Below are positions 49,846 to 58,425 of a stretch of DNA of 64,000 bases, one piece after another. Each line of letters opens with the position of its first letter. The first letter of the stretch is position 1. The notes under the pieces are model-generated. The model saw nothing but the letters and a program-made list of their open reading frames with translations. It ran no database searches and was not told where the DNA came from. Position numbers and translations under genes: made by a program. The DNA lies in contig JACJZF010000001.1 in assembly GCA_020635725.1 (NCBI GenBank), forward strand, positions 372,001 to 436,000, in the 5' to 3' direction. The DNA comes from Flavobacteriales bacterium. GTDB lineage: Bacteria > Bacteroidota > Bacteroidia > Flavobacteriales_F > PHOS-HE28.

Positions 49846-50544
49846 TCAGGAGCGCTTGCGCACCGTGCGCTGCTCGATGCGCTTCTCGTAGTCGGAGCCT
49901 TGGAAGATGCGCTGCACGAAGATGCCCGGCGTGTGGATCTCATCCGGGTCGAGCTCACCGGGCTCCACGAGCTGCTCCACCTCCGCCACGGTGATCGTGC
50001 CGGCCATGGCCATCAGGGGGTTGAAGTTGCGTGCGGTGCGCTTGTACACCAGGTTGCCGAATCGGTCGCCCTTCCAGGCCTTCACCAGCGCGAAGTCGGC
50101 GCGCAGCCAGCTCTCCAGGATGTGCATCTTGCCATTGAACTCACGGGCCTCCTTTCCCTCGCCCACCTCGGTGCCGTAGCCCGCAGGGGTGAAGAAGGCC
50201 GGGATGCCGGCACCGCCCGCCCGGCAGCGCTCGGCCAAGGAGCCTTGCGGGATCAGCTCCACCTCGAGCTCGCCACTGAGCATCTGCCGTTCGAACTCCT
50301 CGTTCTCGCCCACGTAGCTGCTGATCATCTTGCGGATCTGCCGCGTCTGCAGCAGCAGGCCCAGGCCGAAGTCATCCACGCCGGCGTTGTTGCTGATGCA
50401 GGTGAGGCCCTTGGTCCCGCGGCGCACCAAGGCCGCGATGCTGTTCTCCGGGATGCCGCACAGTCCGAAGCCGCCCACCATCAGGGTCATGTTATCCTCG
50501 ATGCCATCGAGGGCGATATCGGCGTTGGCCACCACCTTGTTCAT
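49846..50544 (-). CDS. scoA: 3-oxoacid CoA-transferase, subunit A
   Basis: A 232-residue alpha subunit. MNKVVANADIALDGIEDNMT is the family start (ATG 50544), followed by LMVGGFGLCGIPENSIAAL, the CoA-transferase family I signature, and LTCISNNAGVDDFGLG. It partners scoB encoded about 1.8 kb further downstream. A TATCTTCG element 18 bases upstream probably starts the whole minus-strand transcript running through scoB and the glycosyltransferase genes. Confidence 0.95.
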   Translation of the reverse strand: MNKVVANADIALDGIEDNMTLMVGGFGLCGIPENSIAALVRRGTKGLTCISNNAGVDDFGLGLLLQTRQIRKMISSYVGENEEFERQMLSGELEVELIPQGSLAERCRAGGAGIPAFFTPAGYGTEVGEGKEAREFNGKMHILESWLRADFALVKAWKGDRFGNLVYKRTARNFNPLMAMAGTITVAEVEQLVEPGELDPDEIHTPGIFVQRIFQGSDYEKRIEQRTVRKRS

Positions 50545-50562
50545 GCTGCTGCGATTGAGCGC

Positions 50563-50570
50563 CGAAGATA
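50563..50570 (-). promoter_or_regulatory. -7-like element for the scoA operon (TATCTTCG)
   Basis: TAnnTTCG variant on the minus strand in the 89-base spacer upstream of scoA, 18 bases before the ATG. No other good promoter match was seen in the 10-kb run of genes downstream. Confidence 0.5.
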
Positions 50571-50633
50571 AACGGGTGCTCGATGGGCGCTTCCGAAGCC
50601 GCGGAGCGTGCGGTTGGTCTGGGCATGCGCCGT

Positions 50634-51755
50634 TCAGCCCTTGCCCCGTAGCAGGCCCATGAACCGGTAGCTCATGTCCATGAAGAGCACCTTGGGATTG
50701 GCGTTGCGCTCGATGTGCACATGCGCGGTCTCCAGCTCGCGGCGGATGCCATCGGCATTGCGGTCGTTCAGCAACTTGCTGAAGTTGCCCACGAACTCCT
50801 GCTCCTGGCCCACCACGCGCACCAGCTCCTGCGCCTGCATCCACTGCAGCGCGCACTGGCGCATGATGAAGAGGCCGTAGCGCACGAGCGACTTCTGCCA
50901 TTCACGCCCGAACTTGGCGAAGCCCTCGGCCAGCTCCACGGTGGTGTTCACCTCGCGCTTGTAGCAGGCGCGCAGCCAGTCGCGGAAGAACACGAAGAGC
51001 TCCTCCTCGCCCTTGCCGGCCATCTCCACGGCATCGAGCAGGTCGCCTTCGCTTCGGACCGCGATGGCCATGGCGTCCGTGGCGCTCAGCTCGGGGAAGC
51101 GCTCCTGCAGCGCATCCGCGAGCTCATCCGGGCTCAGCGCCGGGACCTTCACCAATTGGGCGCGGCTCAGGATCGTGGCGAGCAGCTGTTCCGCATCATT
51201 GGACACCAGCAGGAACAAGGTGTTGGGCTCGGGCTCCTCCAGCACCTTCAGGAGTTTGTTGGAGGCCGCCGGATCCATCATCTCCGGCATCCATACGAGC
51301 ATCACCTTATGGCCGCCGCGGAAGCTCTTCAGGCTGAGCTTGCGCTGGATCTCCTGAGCGATGTCCACGCCCATGCGGATCTGCTTGTTCTCGCTCTCGA
51401 GCCGTTCCCGCCACATCTCCACATCGGCATAGGGTTCGGCCACCACCGTGGCGCGCCAGTCTCCCACATACGGTTCGCACACCTTCACCTTATCCGTGAA
51501 GAAGATCGGGAAGGCGAGGTGCAGGTCGGGATGCTCCAGCTTCGCCATCTGCAGGCAAGAGGGGCACTGGCCGCATGCGTCAACCGGTTGCCGCTGCTCG
51601 CACAGGAGGTATTGCGCGTAGGCCAGGGCCAAGGGCAGGTTGCCGCTGCCGCGTGGCCCTACGAAGAGCTGCGCGTGCGGCACGCGCCCCTCGCGGATGT
51701 TGCCGATGAGGCGGGCCTTCAGGGAGGCGTGTCCGATGACCGAGCTGAAGAGCAT
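50634..51755 (-). CDS. holB: DNA polymerase III, delta-prime subunit
   Basis: A 373-residue clamp-loader subunit. MLFSSVIGHASLKARLIGNI is the family start (ATG 51755). The AAA+ P-loop is degenerate (VGPRGSGNLP, no Lys), as common for delta-prime, and the zinc site is CEQRQ then CGQCPSCLQM. KVMLVWMPEMMDPAASNKLL and the sensor ATILSRAQLVKVPAL follow. It helps load the beta clamp onto DNA. A TACCTTCG lies 6 bases before its ATG, in the divergent spacer with pgk. Confidence 0.9.
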   Translation of the reverse strand: MLFSSVIGHASLKARLIGNIREGRVPHAQLFVGPRGSGNLPLALAYAQYLLCEQRQPVDACGQCPSCLQMAKLEHPDLHLAFPIFFTDKVKVCEPYVGDWRATVVAEPYADVEMWRERLESENKQIRMGVDIAQEIQRKLSLKSFRGGHKVMLVWMPEMMDPAASNKLLKVLEEPEPNTLFLLVSNDAEQLLATILSRAQLVKVPALSPDELADALQERFPELSATDAMAIAVRSEGDLLDAVEMAGKGEEELFVFFRDWLRACYKREVNTTVELAEGFAKFGREWQKSLVRYGLFIMRQCALQWMQAQELVRVVGQEQEFVGNFSKLLNDRNADGIRRELETAHVHIERNANPKVLFMDMSYRFMGLLRGKG

Positions 51756-51761
51756 CGGCGG

Positions 51762-51769
51762 CGAAGGTA
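51762..51769 (-). promoter_or_regulatory. -7-like element for holB (TACCTTCG)
   Basis: TAnnTTCG variant on the minus strand ending 6 bases before the holB ATG; a start site in the usual place would give a nearly leaderless mRNA. Confidence 0.4.
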
Positions 51770-51834
51770 TTCGTGGCCGGCCCGGTCCGAGGCGGCGTTG
51801 GCCCGGTTCGCGATGAGGCTGCGATATTCGCGGC

Positions 51835-53025
51835 ATGATCACGATGGACACATCTTCCTTCTCCGGCAAGAAAGCCCTGGTGCGCGTGGACCTGAACGTG
51901 CCGCAGGACGCCCATGGCAAGGTCACCGATGACACCCGTGCGCGCGCCATCGTGCCTACGGTGAAGAAGATCATCGCCGATGGCGGCAGCGCCATTCTCA
52001 TGAGTCATCTCGGCCGACCGAAGGGCAAGGTGAACCCGGCCATGAGCCTGAAGCCGGTGGCCGACCACCTGAGCGGCCTGCTGGGCGCGCCGGTACTGTT
52101 CGCAACGGATTGCATCGGGCCCGATGCCAAGGCGAAGGCAGCAGCGCTGAAGCCAGGTGAGGTTCTAGTGCTTGAAAACCTCCGCTTCCATCCGGAGGAG
52201 GAGGCCGGAGACGAGGCCTTCAGCAAGAGCCTGAGCGAACTCGGCGATGTGTACGTGAATGACGCGTTCGGCACCGCGCATCGCGCGCATGCCAGCACCA
52301 CCATCATCGCGAGGTTCTTTCCCGACGCCAAGCTCTTCGGTTATCTCATGCAGGCCGAGATCGACAGCGTGGGCAAAGTGCTCGGCAACCCGCAGCGCCC
52401 AATGACGGCCATTGTGGGAGGCAGCAAGGTGAGCAGCAAGATCGAGGTGCTCCAGAACCTGATCGGCAAGTGCGACGAGCTGATCATCGGCGGCGGCATG
52501 GCCAACACCTTCGTGAAGGCGATGGGCGGCCAGACCGGCGCCAGCCTCGTGGAGGATGATCTGCTGGAGACCGCACGCGGCATCGTGAAGGAAGCCGAGG
52601 CCAAGGGCGTGAAGCTGCACATCCCCACCGATGCCGTGATCGCCGACGCCTTCTCCGAGACCGCCAACACCGACCAATGCGCGGCCGATGCCGTGCCGGA
52701 TGGTTGGATGGCGCTGGACATCGGCCCGCAGAGCATCGAATCGTTCCGCGCCGCGGTGCTGCGCAGCAAGACCATCCTCTGGAACGGCCCCATGGGCGTC
52801 TTCGAGATGAAGCCTTACCAGCAGGGCACCATCGCCATCGCAGAAGCGGTGGCTGAGGCGACCGACAAGGGCGCATTCTCGTTGGTAGGTGGCGGTGACA
52901 GCGTGGCCGCGGTGAACCAGTTCGGTTTGGCAGCGCGCATCAGCTACGTGAGCACCGGGGGCGGCGCCATGCTGGAATACCTGGAAGGCAAGGTGCTGCC
53001 GGGGATCGCGGCGATCAAAGGCTGA
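51835..53025 (+). CDS. pgk: Phosphoglycerate kinase
   Basis: A 396-residue glycolytic kinase making ATP from 1,3-bisphosphoglycerate. The N-terminal ALVRVDLNVPQD and the MSHLGRPKG motif are intact, with the nucleotide-site VGGSKVSSKIEVL, WNGPMGVFEM and the final STGGGAMLEYLEGK. The ATG at 51835 is used; a second in-frame ATG lies 9 bases later. GATATTCG ends 4 bases before the start and may be part of its promoter. Confidence 0.97.
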   Translation: MITMDTSSFSGKKALVRVDLNVPQDAHGKVTDDTRARAIVPTVKKIIADGGSAILMSHLGRPKGKVNPAMSLKPVADHLSGLLGAPVLFATDCIGPDAKAKAAALKPGEVLVLENLRFHPEEEAGDEAFSKSLSELGDVYVNDAFGTAHRAHASTTIIARFFPDAKLFGYLMQAEIDSVGKVLGNPQRPMTAIVGGSKVSSKIEVLQNLIGKCDELIIGGGMANTFVKAMGGQTGASLVEDDLLETARGIVKEAEAKGVKLHIPTDAVIADAFSETANTDQCAADAVPDGWMALDIGPQSIESFRAAVLRSKTILWNGPMGVFEMKPYQQGTIAIAEAVAEATDKGAFSLVGGGDSVAAVNQFGLAARISYVSTGGGAMLEYLEGKVLPGIAAIKG

Positions 53026-53046
53026 AGCCGCATCGCGAGCACAGCG

Positions 53047-53619
53047 ATGGGGGCCTTCTATCAGGACAGGGAATTCGACGCTGGGGCGATCCGCGTTGAG
53101 GTGCTCGCGGGCACCGAGTTCGAGAACTGCACCTTCAACGGATGTGCATGGGCTGATTCGGATCTCCGGAAGGCGCGATTCACCGAATGTCTCTTCCAGG
53201 GCTGCGACCTGAGCAACGCCAAGGTCGATGGCGCATCGTTCCGCACCGTGCGGTTCACGGACTGCAAGCTTCTCGGGATTCAGTTCGAGGCATGCAACCC
53301 CTTCCTGCTCACGCTGGCTTTCGAGCGTTGCCGGCTCAACTACGCTTCGTTCCGCAATCTCGTCCTGAAGGGTGCCGCCTTCATCTCGTGCCAGCTGCAT
53401 GAGTCTGATTTCAGCGGTGCGGATCTGAGCGAAGCGACATTCAGCGGCGCCGACCTGGCAGGAGCTGTATTCGACGGCACGCGGCTCGAAGGCGCCGACC
53501 TGCGGGATGTCCTGAATCTCGTACTCGACCCGGAACGCAATCGCTTGAAGGGAGCAAGGCTCTCGCTGGATGGGCTGCCCGGGCTGCTCGCGCGGCATGG
53601 GGTCGTGGTGGAGGGCTGA
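53047..53619 (+). CDS. Pentapeptide-repeat protein
   Basis: A 190-residue protein built of A(D/N)LXX-type pentapeptides forming a right-handed quadrilateral beta-helix. Visible runs include FENCTFNGCAWADSDLRKAR, FTECLFQGCDLSNAKVDGA and DFSGADLSEATFSGADLAGA. A central interruption (FEACNPFLLTLAFERCRLN) and Cys spacing resemble Qnr/McbG-type proteins, which mimic DNA and protect gyrase; that link is only by pattern. It lies 21 bases after pgk. No signal peptide. Confidence 0.9.
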   Translation: MGAFYQDREFDAGAIRVEVLAGTEFENCTFNGCAWADSDLRKARFTECLFQGCDLSNAKVDGASFRTVRFTDCKLLGIQFEACNPFLLTLAFERCRLNYASFRNLVLKGAAFISCQLHESDFSGADLSEATFSGADLAGAVFDGTRLEGADLRDVLNLVLDPERNRLKGARLSLDGLPGLLARHGVVVEG

Positions 53620-53695
53620 GCCGCGGCTCTTCGGGGATGGGTCGGAAAACCGTCCGGTCACGGCGGCCGACTATCTTCCAGCCCAAGCCCCACCC

Positions 53696-55816
53696 ATGCC
53701 AGAGCTCATCTATCCGCCCAGCCCCGCAAGGTTGCCGCAGGGACTCACCGCCCTAACGGGAAGCTATCAGGTTCGAGCCGCGCTCGCGGTTGTCGCGATC
53801 GCCCTGTTCTTCGTGCTTTTCACCGCGCTTGTGGCGGCCACGGCGTGGCTTGTGTGGCTGGCGATCATCTATCCGATCCATGACATCAACAAGCTCACCA
53901 TCATCGCTAAGCTCGGCGCCATCGCAGGTGCGTTCATGCTCTTCGCGTTCACGTTGAAGTTCGCCTTCAAGCTGAAGAACCATGTTCCCACGAACCGGAT
54001 TGAGCTCAAGCGGGAGAAGCACCCCAGACTCTTCGCTTTCGTGGAACGCATCTGCGTGGAGACCAAGGCACCGCGCCCGAGGAAGATTCATGCTGACCCG
54101 GATGTCAACGCCTATGTGGCTTACACGAACACCTGGCTCAGCCTCATTCTGCCAGTGAAGAAGGACCTCACCATCGGTCTCGGCCTTGTGAGCATCCTGG
54201 ATCGCTCGGAGTTCAAGGCGGTCACGGCCCATGAATTCGGCCATTTCGCCCAGCGGAGCATGCGCATCGGCAGCTACATCATCTCGGCGAACACGATCAT
54301 CCACGACATGATCTACAACCGCGATAAATGGGATGAGATGCTTGATCAATGGCGTGGAGCGGACCTCCGACTATCCTTCGTGGCATGGATCATCACACCT
54401 GTCATCTGGCTTATCAGGAAGACCCTGGGCCTATTCTATGTGCTGCTGAACAGGCTGCACTCGTCGCTCTCCCGCGAGATGGAATTCAATGCGGACAAGG
54501 TGGCCGTGAGCACGAGCGGGAGCGAAGCGATCATCTCGGCGCTTTGGAAGCTTGATGAGGGCGAGCGGCATTGGGGGGCAACCATGAGCAGCGCATACAT
54601 GGCAGCGCAGAAGAACATGTTCGTCAAGGACCTGTACCGCCACAACGACCTCGCCATCGGGCGAGCAGCGGAGGTTTTCCGAAAGCAATGGGCGTCCTTG
54701 CCTGAGGACGAACGCGGGGGACGCCGCTTCTTCGCCGCATCCGAGCACTCCAAGGTGGGCATGTACGCCAGCCACCCGCCCAATGACATGCGCGAAGCGA
54801 ACGCGAAGTCGCCGTTCGTGTCCTGTGAGCACGACGATGCGCCCGCATGGACGCTGTTCGACGATACTGCCGGATTGCGCGAGTCGATGACCTCGCTGAT
54901 CTATTCCAACTACCTGTCAAAGAAGCCTCAAGCCTGGATCGAGGAGGCCGCGTTCGAGGATTTCGTGCGTGCGGAGAGCGCTGGCACGGAACTCCTGGCT
55001 GAGCACCACGGCACCTTCACGGATCGCTTCCTCACCATTCCTTCCCGCGATGAGCTAACCCTAGCAGCGGCGGCCATCTCCGGCGACCACAGGAGCACTG
55101 CTGCGGGCATGAAAGAACAACTCAAGCTGCTCATGGCCCCAGTGAGGGAAATCGAGGATTGCATGCGTAAGGCGCAGCAGATCGCGGAGGGCACGACCAA
55201 GGAGAAGGGATTCGCCTTCAATGGGAAGCAGTTCGATAAGCAGTCGCTCCAGGCGGGGTGGGATGAGCTGGCCAAGGCGCGGGAAGAGCATTTCAACGGC
55301 CCGTTGAAGGAATGGGATAAGGCCTATTGCGCGGTGCATTTCGGACTTGCCGAGGCGCAAGACCGGTCGGAGGACCTTGAGCATCGTTACGCCCAGCACC
55401 GTGCGCTCAACGCGATCTTCCAACGACTCGTGGGAGCGCGTCACTTCGCCATATCGGAGGTCCAGCGCTTGCAGAGCATGGGAGAGGTCTCGCAAGAGAT
55501 CGTGCGCGGTGTCGTTCAGGACATCAACGCACGCGTGGCGGACGCCAACAAGCAGATCAAGGCGCTCGCGAACGGACACCTGGTGCCTCTTCCGAACATA
55601 GCTACCGATCAAGAGCTCCAGGAAGCAATCATGCCGGGCGGGCAGATTCGCGAAGGATCGGTGGTCATGTTCGAGAACGGCGATTTCGGGCGCTTGATGA
55701 ACGACTTGGACCGGGCCATCGCCCATTGCCAGCGTGTCGATAACAAGAGCATCATCGGCATATTGCAAGCACATCAGGAGCTCTTGGCTCCGGAGAAAAG
55801 CACGGTCCCTGGCTGA
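53696..55816 (+). CDS. M48-family membrane metalloprotease, long form
   Basis: A 706-residue protein from the ATG at 53696 (MPELIYPPSPARLPQGL). Two membrane helices (about 28-62 and 68-88) precede the zinc protease domain: HEFGH at 179-183 and third-ligand region MEFNAD (Glu263). A further hydrophobic hairpin lies at 218-245. Residues 420-706 form a long, mostly helical, charged extension (EIEDCMRKAQQIAEGTTKEK and following) absent from HtpX. Family members degrade membrane proteins or process peptides. TATCTTCC at 53672-53679 may be its promoter. Confidence 0.88.
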   Translation: MPELIYPPSPARLPQGLTALTGSYQVRAALAVVAIALFFVLFTALVAATAWLVWLAIIYPIHDINKLTIIAKLGAIAGAFMLFAFTLKFAFKLKNHVPTNRIELKREKHPRLFAFVERICVETKAPRPRKIHADPDVNAYVAYTNTWLSLILPVKKDLTIGLGLVSILDRSEFKAVTAHEFGHFAQRSMRIGSYIISANTIIHDMIYNRDKWDEMLDQWRGADLRLSFVAWIITPVIWLIRKTLGLFYVLLNRLHSSLSREMEFNADKVAVSTSGSEAIISALWKLDEGERHWGATMSSAYMAAQKNMFVKDLYRHNDLAIGRAAEVFRKQWASLPEDERGGRRFFAASEHSKVGMYASHPPNDMREANAKSPFVSCEHDDAPAWTLFDDTAGLRESMTSLIYSNYLSKKPQAWIEEAAFEDFVRAESAGTELLAEHHGTFTDRFLTIPSRDELTLAAAAISGDHRSTAAGMKEQLKLLMAPVREIEDCMRKAQQIAEGTTKEKGFAFNGKQFDKQSLQAGWDELAKAREEHFNGPLKEWDKAYCAVHFGLAEAQDRSEDLEHRYAQHRALNAIFQRLVGARHFAISEVQRLQSMGEVSQEIVRGVVQDINARVADANKQIKALANGHLVPLPNIATDQELQEAIMPGGQIREGSVVMFENGDFGRLMNDLDRAIAHCQRVDNKSIIGILQAHQELLAPEKSTVPG

Positions 55817-55826
55817 TCGTCGGATC

Positions 55827-55834
55827 TATTTTCG
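55827..55834 (+). promoter_or_regulatory. -7-like element (TATTTTCG)
   Basis: TAnnTTCG variant, 11 bases before the ATG of the sterol-desaturase-like gene in a 29-base spacer. Confidence 0.45.
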
Positions 55835-55845
55835 TCAAGCGCGCC

Positions 55846-57084
55846 ATGAACGTCTACGCCTTCATCACCCCCATCGTGGTGCTGCTCCTGCTGCTGGAGA
55901 TCATCATCAGTGCGGTGGGGCGCAAGGGGGTGTACGGCTTCCAGGACACCATCACCAACCTTGGCACGGGCATCGGCAACCAGTGCGTGAACCTGGCGGT
56001 GGCCTTCCTGGTGTACAAATGGTACGGCTGGCTCTACCAGTTCGCACCGTGGCAGGTGCCCACCACGTGGTACAGCATGCTCGGGCTGCTCATCATCTCC
56101 GACTTCGTGTTCTACTGGTTCCACCGTACGGGCCATCGCGTCAACATCTTCTGGGCCGCTCATATGCCGCACCACAGCAGCGAAGAGATGAACCTCTCCG
56201 TTGGCATCCGCGCCAGTTTCACGCAACGCCTCTTCCAGTTCCTCTTCTTCGACTGGGTGCTGGTGCTGCTGGGCTTCTCGCCGGAGCAGGTCTACGCGGT
56301 CGCGGCGGTGCATCTGCTGCTCGCCTACTGGCACCATACGCGGCTGATCAAGCGGTTGGGCTGGATCGAGCGCCTGTTCGTGACCCCCAGCCACCATCGC
56401 GTTCACCACGGCGTGAACCCGCAATACATCGACAAGAATTACTCGGAGTTCCTCATCGTATGGGATAAGCTCTTCGGCAGCTATGAAGAGGAGCGTGAGG
56501 AGGTGTGCTATGGCATCACGCACCCGCCACGCACATGGGATCCGGTGTCGGTGAACTTCCAGTTCTGGCGGCAGCTGGTGAGCGATGCCTGGAGAACCCG
56601 CAGCTGGTGGGACAAATTGCGCATCTGGTTCATGCCCACGGGATGGCGACCGGCCGATGTTCGCGATCAGACCATACCGGAGCGCATCGGCTACGGGCTG
56701 GCCGAGCAGGTGAAGTTCACGAGCCGGTCCTTCGAGGGTTCTTCTTCCTACCTCGTGGCGCAGGTTGTTCTCGGGTTGGCTTACATGTACGTCACCATCA
56801 ACATGGCGTGGCCGCTCACGGCTTGGCATCGCGTGGCGCTCTCATTCGGTCTGTTCCTCATGATCACCAGCTGGGGCGGCATCCTGCAGGCGCGCGCATG
56901 GGCCATACCGCTCGAGATCGCCCGGCTGCTCTACATGGCCGCTTCCGTGCTGATCGTGCTGGATGCGACGGGTATCGCGCCGTGGACGGGCTGGCTCACG
57001 GTTCTGGTGGCGGGCGCGGCCGGCATCAGTATCCTGTGGTTCTCCTACATCGCGCAGCGGAACCGGGTGGCGCTCACTCGGTGA
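55846..57084 (+). CDS. Sterol desaturase/fatty acid hydroxylase family protein
   Basis: A 412-residue membrane di-iron oxygenase. Histidine boxes are WFHRTGHRVNIFWAAHMPHH and SHHRVHHGVNPQYIDKN, with the further HHTRL between them. About eight helices: four before and around the boxes and four in the C-terminal third (300-405), which extends past the normal domain. Such enzymes hydroxylate or desaturate lipids (fatty acids, carotenoids, sterols); the exact substrate is unknown. Its end overlaps the convergent cvpA by 11 bases. Confidence 0.92.
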   Translation: MNVYAFITPIVVLLLLLEIIISAVGRKGVYGFQDTITNLGTGIGNQCVNLAVAFLVYKWYGWLYQFAPWQVPTTWYSMLGLLIISDFVFYWFHRTGHRVNIFWAAHMPHHSSEEMNLSVGIRASFTQRLFQFLFFDWVLVLLGFSPEQVYAVAAVHLLLAYWHHTRLIKRLGWIERLFVTPSHHRVHHGVNPQYIDKNYSEFLIVWDKLFGSYEEEREEVCYGITHPPRTWDPVSVNFQFWRQLVSDAWRTRSWWDKLRIWFMPTGWRPADVRDQTIPERIGYGLAEQVKFTSRSFEGSSSYLVAQVVLGLAYMYVTINMAWPLTAWHRVALSFGLFLMITSWGGILQARAWAIPLEIARLLYMAASVLIVLDATGIAPWTGWLTVLVAGAAGISILWFSYIAQRNRVALTR

Positions 57085-57595
57085 GGAGGTTGAGCTCCTG
57101 CTCAGCGCGTTCCAGTGCGGCTCGCACCCATTTCGTCTCCTGCAGCGCCGGGATGATGGCCGGTGCGATGGGCCGCAGCAGCGGATAGGCGACGGATTCG
57201 GAACGCACCCGGTCGGGAATCCATCCATCCGTGCCGAAACCGAGCATGAGGTTGAGCGCGATGCTCAGCACGAAGGCCGAACGCAGCACGCCGAACAGGA
57301 TGCCTGCGAGCTTGTTCGGAAGGCTGAGCTGCGCGATGTCGATGACGGTGGTGAGCAGGCGGGCCAGCAGATGGATCAACAGCAGCACCAGCACGAAGGT
57401 GATCAGGAAGGCGAGCGCTTCATTCTCCACTTCCAGCTCGAGCGCCGCCGTCACCCGCTCGCTCAGGTGCAGACCGGCCCACGCGCCCAAGGCTATGCCC
57501 ACGAGCGAGGCCAGCTCGATGACGAAGCCGCGCGAGAACCCCTTCCACGCGGCCAGCGCGAGGATGAGCAGGATGATGGCGTCGAGCCAGTTCAT
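57074..57595 (-). CDS. CvpA family membrane protein
   Basis: A 173-residue protein with four hydrophobic helices: 5-22, 28-45, 62-85 and 103-120. MNWLDAIILLILALAAWKGF followed by SRGFVIELASLVGI is the characteristic CvpA start. CvpA is required for colicin V production in E. coli and contributes to envelope homeostasis, but its molecular function is undefined. The last 11 bases overlap the end of the convergent gene. Confidence 0.9.
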   Translation of the reverse strand: MNWLDAIILLILALAAWKGFSRGFVIELASLVGIALGAWAGLHLSERVTAALELEVENEALAFLITFVLVLLLIHLLARLLTTVIDIAQLSLPNKLAGILFGVLRSAFVLSIALNLMLGFGTDGWIPDRVRSESVAYPLLRPIAPAIIPALQETKWVRAALERAEQELNLLTE

Positions 57596-57672
57596 GGATG
57601 CGCGGTGAAGATGCGCATCGCCGCGGCAACCCGGCGGGGCTTACGCCTTCGCTGCACATCTTCGCCCCCGCG

Positions 57673-58011
57673 ATGGACCTGACCTTTGATAAGCGCTGGC
57701 GCGACCTGGTGGCTCGGCTGAGCAAGCGCTTCGACGCGGGCACGCTCGACCTGAACGCGGTCATCTTTCTCATCGGCGTGCAGGAGCTGGGCCAAGGCGC
57801 GCGTGAGTTCAAGAAGGATGAGAAGGTGAACCTCATGCACATCGGCATTTGCGTGCTGCTCACGCCGTTCGGGTACTACCGGGAGATGGGCCGCGATGCC
57901 GACGGCTGGCCGCATTTCGAGCGCGTGAAGGAGCTGCCGCCGCTGGAGGCGAAGGATCAGGAACGCCTGATGAAGGAAGCGGTGCTCGCTTATTTCGAGG
58001 AGCAGCCTTAG
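57673..58011 (+). CDS. Conserved hypothetical cytoplasmic protein
   Basis: A 112-residue protein from the ATG at 57673 (MDLTFDKRWRDLVARLSKRF). It is mainly helical with LNAVIFLIGVQELGQGAREF, KVNLMHIGICVLLTPFGYY and a charged C-terminal helix ending LAYFEEQP. I recall similar short proteins in Bacteroidota without assigned function. CATCTTCG at 57657-57664, 8 bases upstream, resembles the -7 elements. It ends 1 base from the convergent lipoprotein gene. Confidence 0.65.
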   Translation: MDLTFDKRWRDLVARLSKRFDAGTLDLNAVIFLIGVQELGQGAREFKKDEKVNLMHIGICVLLTPFGYYREMGRDADGWPHFERVKELPPLEAKDQERLMKEAVLAYFEEQP

Positions 58012-58012
58012 C

Positions 58013-58405
58013 CTACTCGGCCGGAAGGATGATCACGGTCTCCTCGTTGGTCTTCTCCTCTTCGATCTTGATGATGCCCTCGCCTACGAGCGTATCGTAG
58101 GTGCAGAGGATGTCGAGCACCGCGAAGCCGCTCTGGCCCTGCTCGTAGAACTCGGAGTAGTCGAAAGAGGCCAGGCCGCCGCCATCGGTGTAGAGCTCCT
58201 TGGTCAGGCGGTTGGGGTCGCCCAGGGGGAACTGCGGGTCGGCATAGAGCTTCACGTACGCTTCGGCCACGGGGGTTCCATCCTCCCGTGTCACCGTGAT
58301 CAGTGCTTTGGTGGGCTTCTCCTTGGTGCAGGAGGGGAGCAGCAGGGCCACGGCGGCGAGCACCATCGCGCCGGTAAGTGCGCTACGGAGTAGGGGTCGG
58401 CTCAT
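58013..58405 (-). CDS. Predicted lipoprotein with CarboxypepD_reg-like domain
   Basis: A 130-residue protein with a lipoprotein signal peptide: AVALLLPSC, where Cys26 would be lipidated. The mature part (KALITVTREDGTPVAEAYVK and LASFDYSEFY) resembles a single Ig-like carboxypeptidase-regulatory/SusC-type plug domain seen in many small Bacteroidota lipoproteins. It ends in a charged tail KIEEEKTNEETVIILPAE. Divergent from the peptidyl-prolyl isomerase gene with 20 bases between starts. Confidence 0.8.
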   Translation of the reverse strand: MSRPLLRSALTGAMVLAAVALLLPSCTKEKPTKALITVTREDGTPVAEAYVKLYADPQFPLGDPNRLTKELYTDGGGLASFDYSEFYEQGQSGFAVLDILCTYDTLVGEGIIKIEEEKTNEETVIILPAE

Positions 58406-58410
58406 TGGGA

Positions 58411-58418
58411 TACTTTTG
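58411..58418 (+). promoter_or_regulatory. -7 element (TACTTTTG)
   Basis: A perfect TAnnTTTG ending 7 bases before the ATG at 58426, in the 20-base spacer from the divergent lipoprotein gene. It implies a very short or absent 5' leader if transcription starts at the usual distance. Confidence 0.55.
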
Positions 58419-58425
58419 CGGCCTT

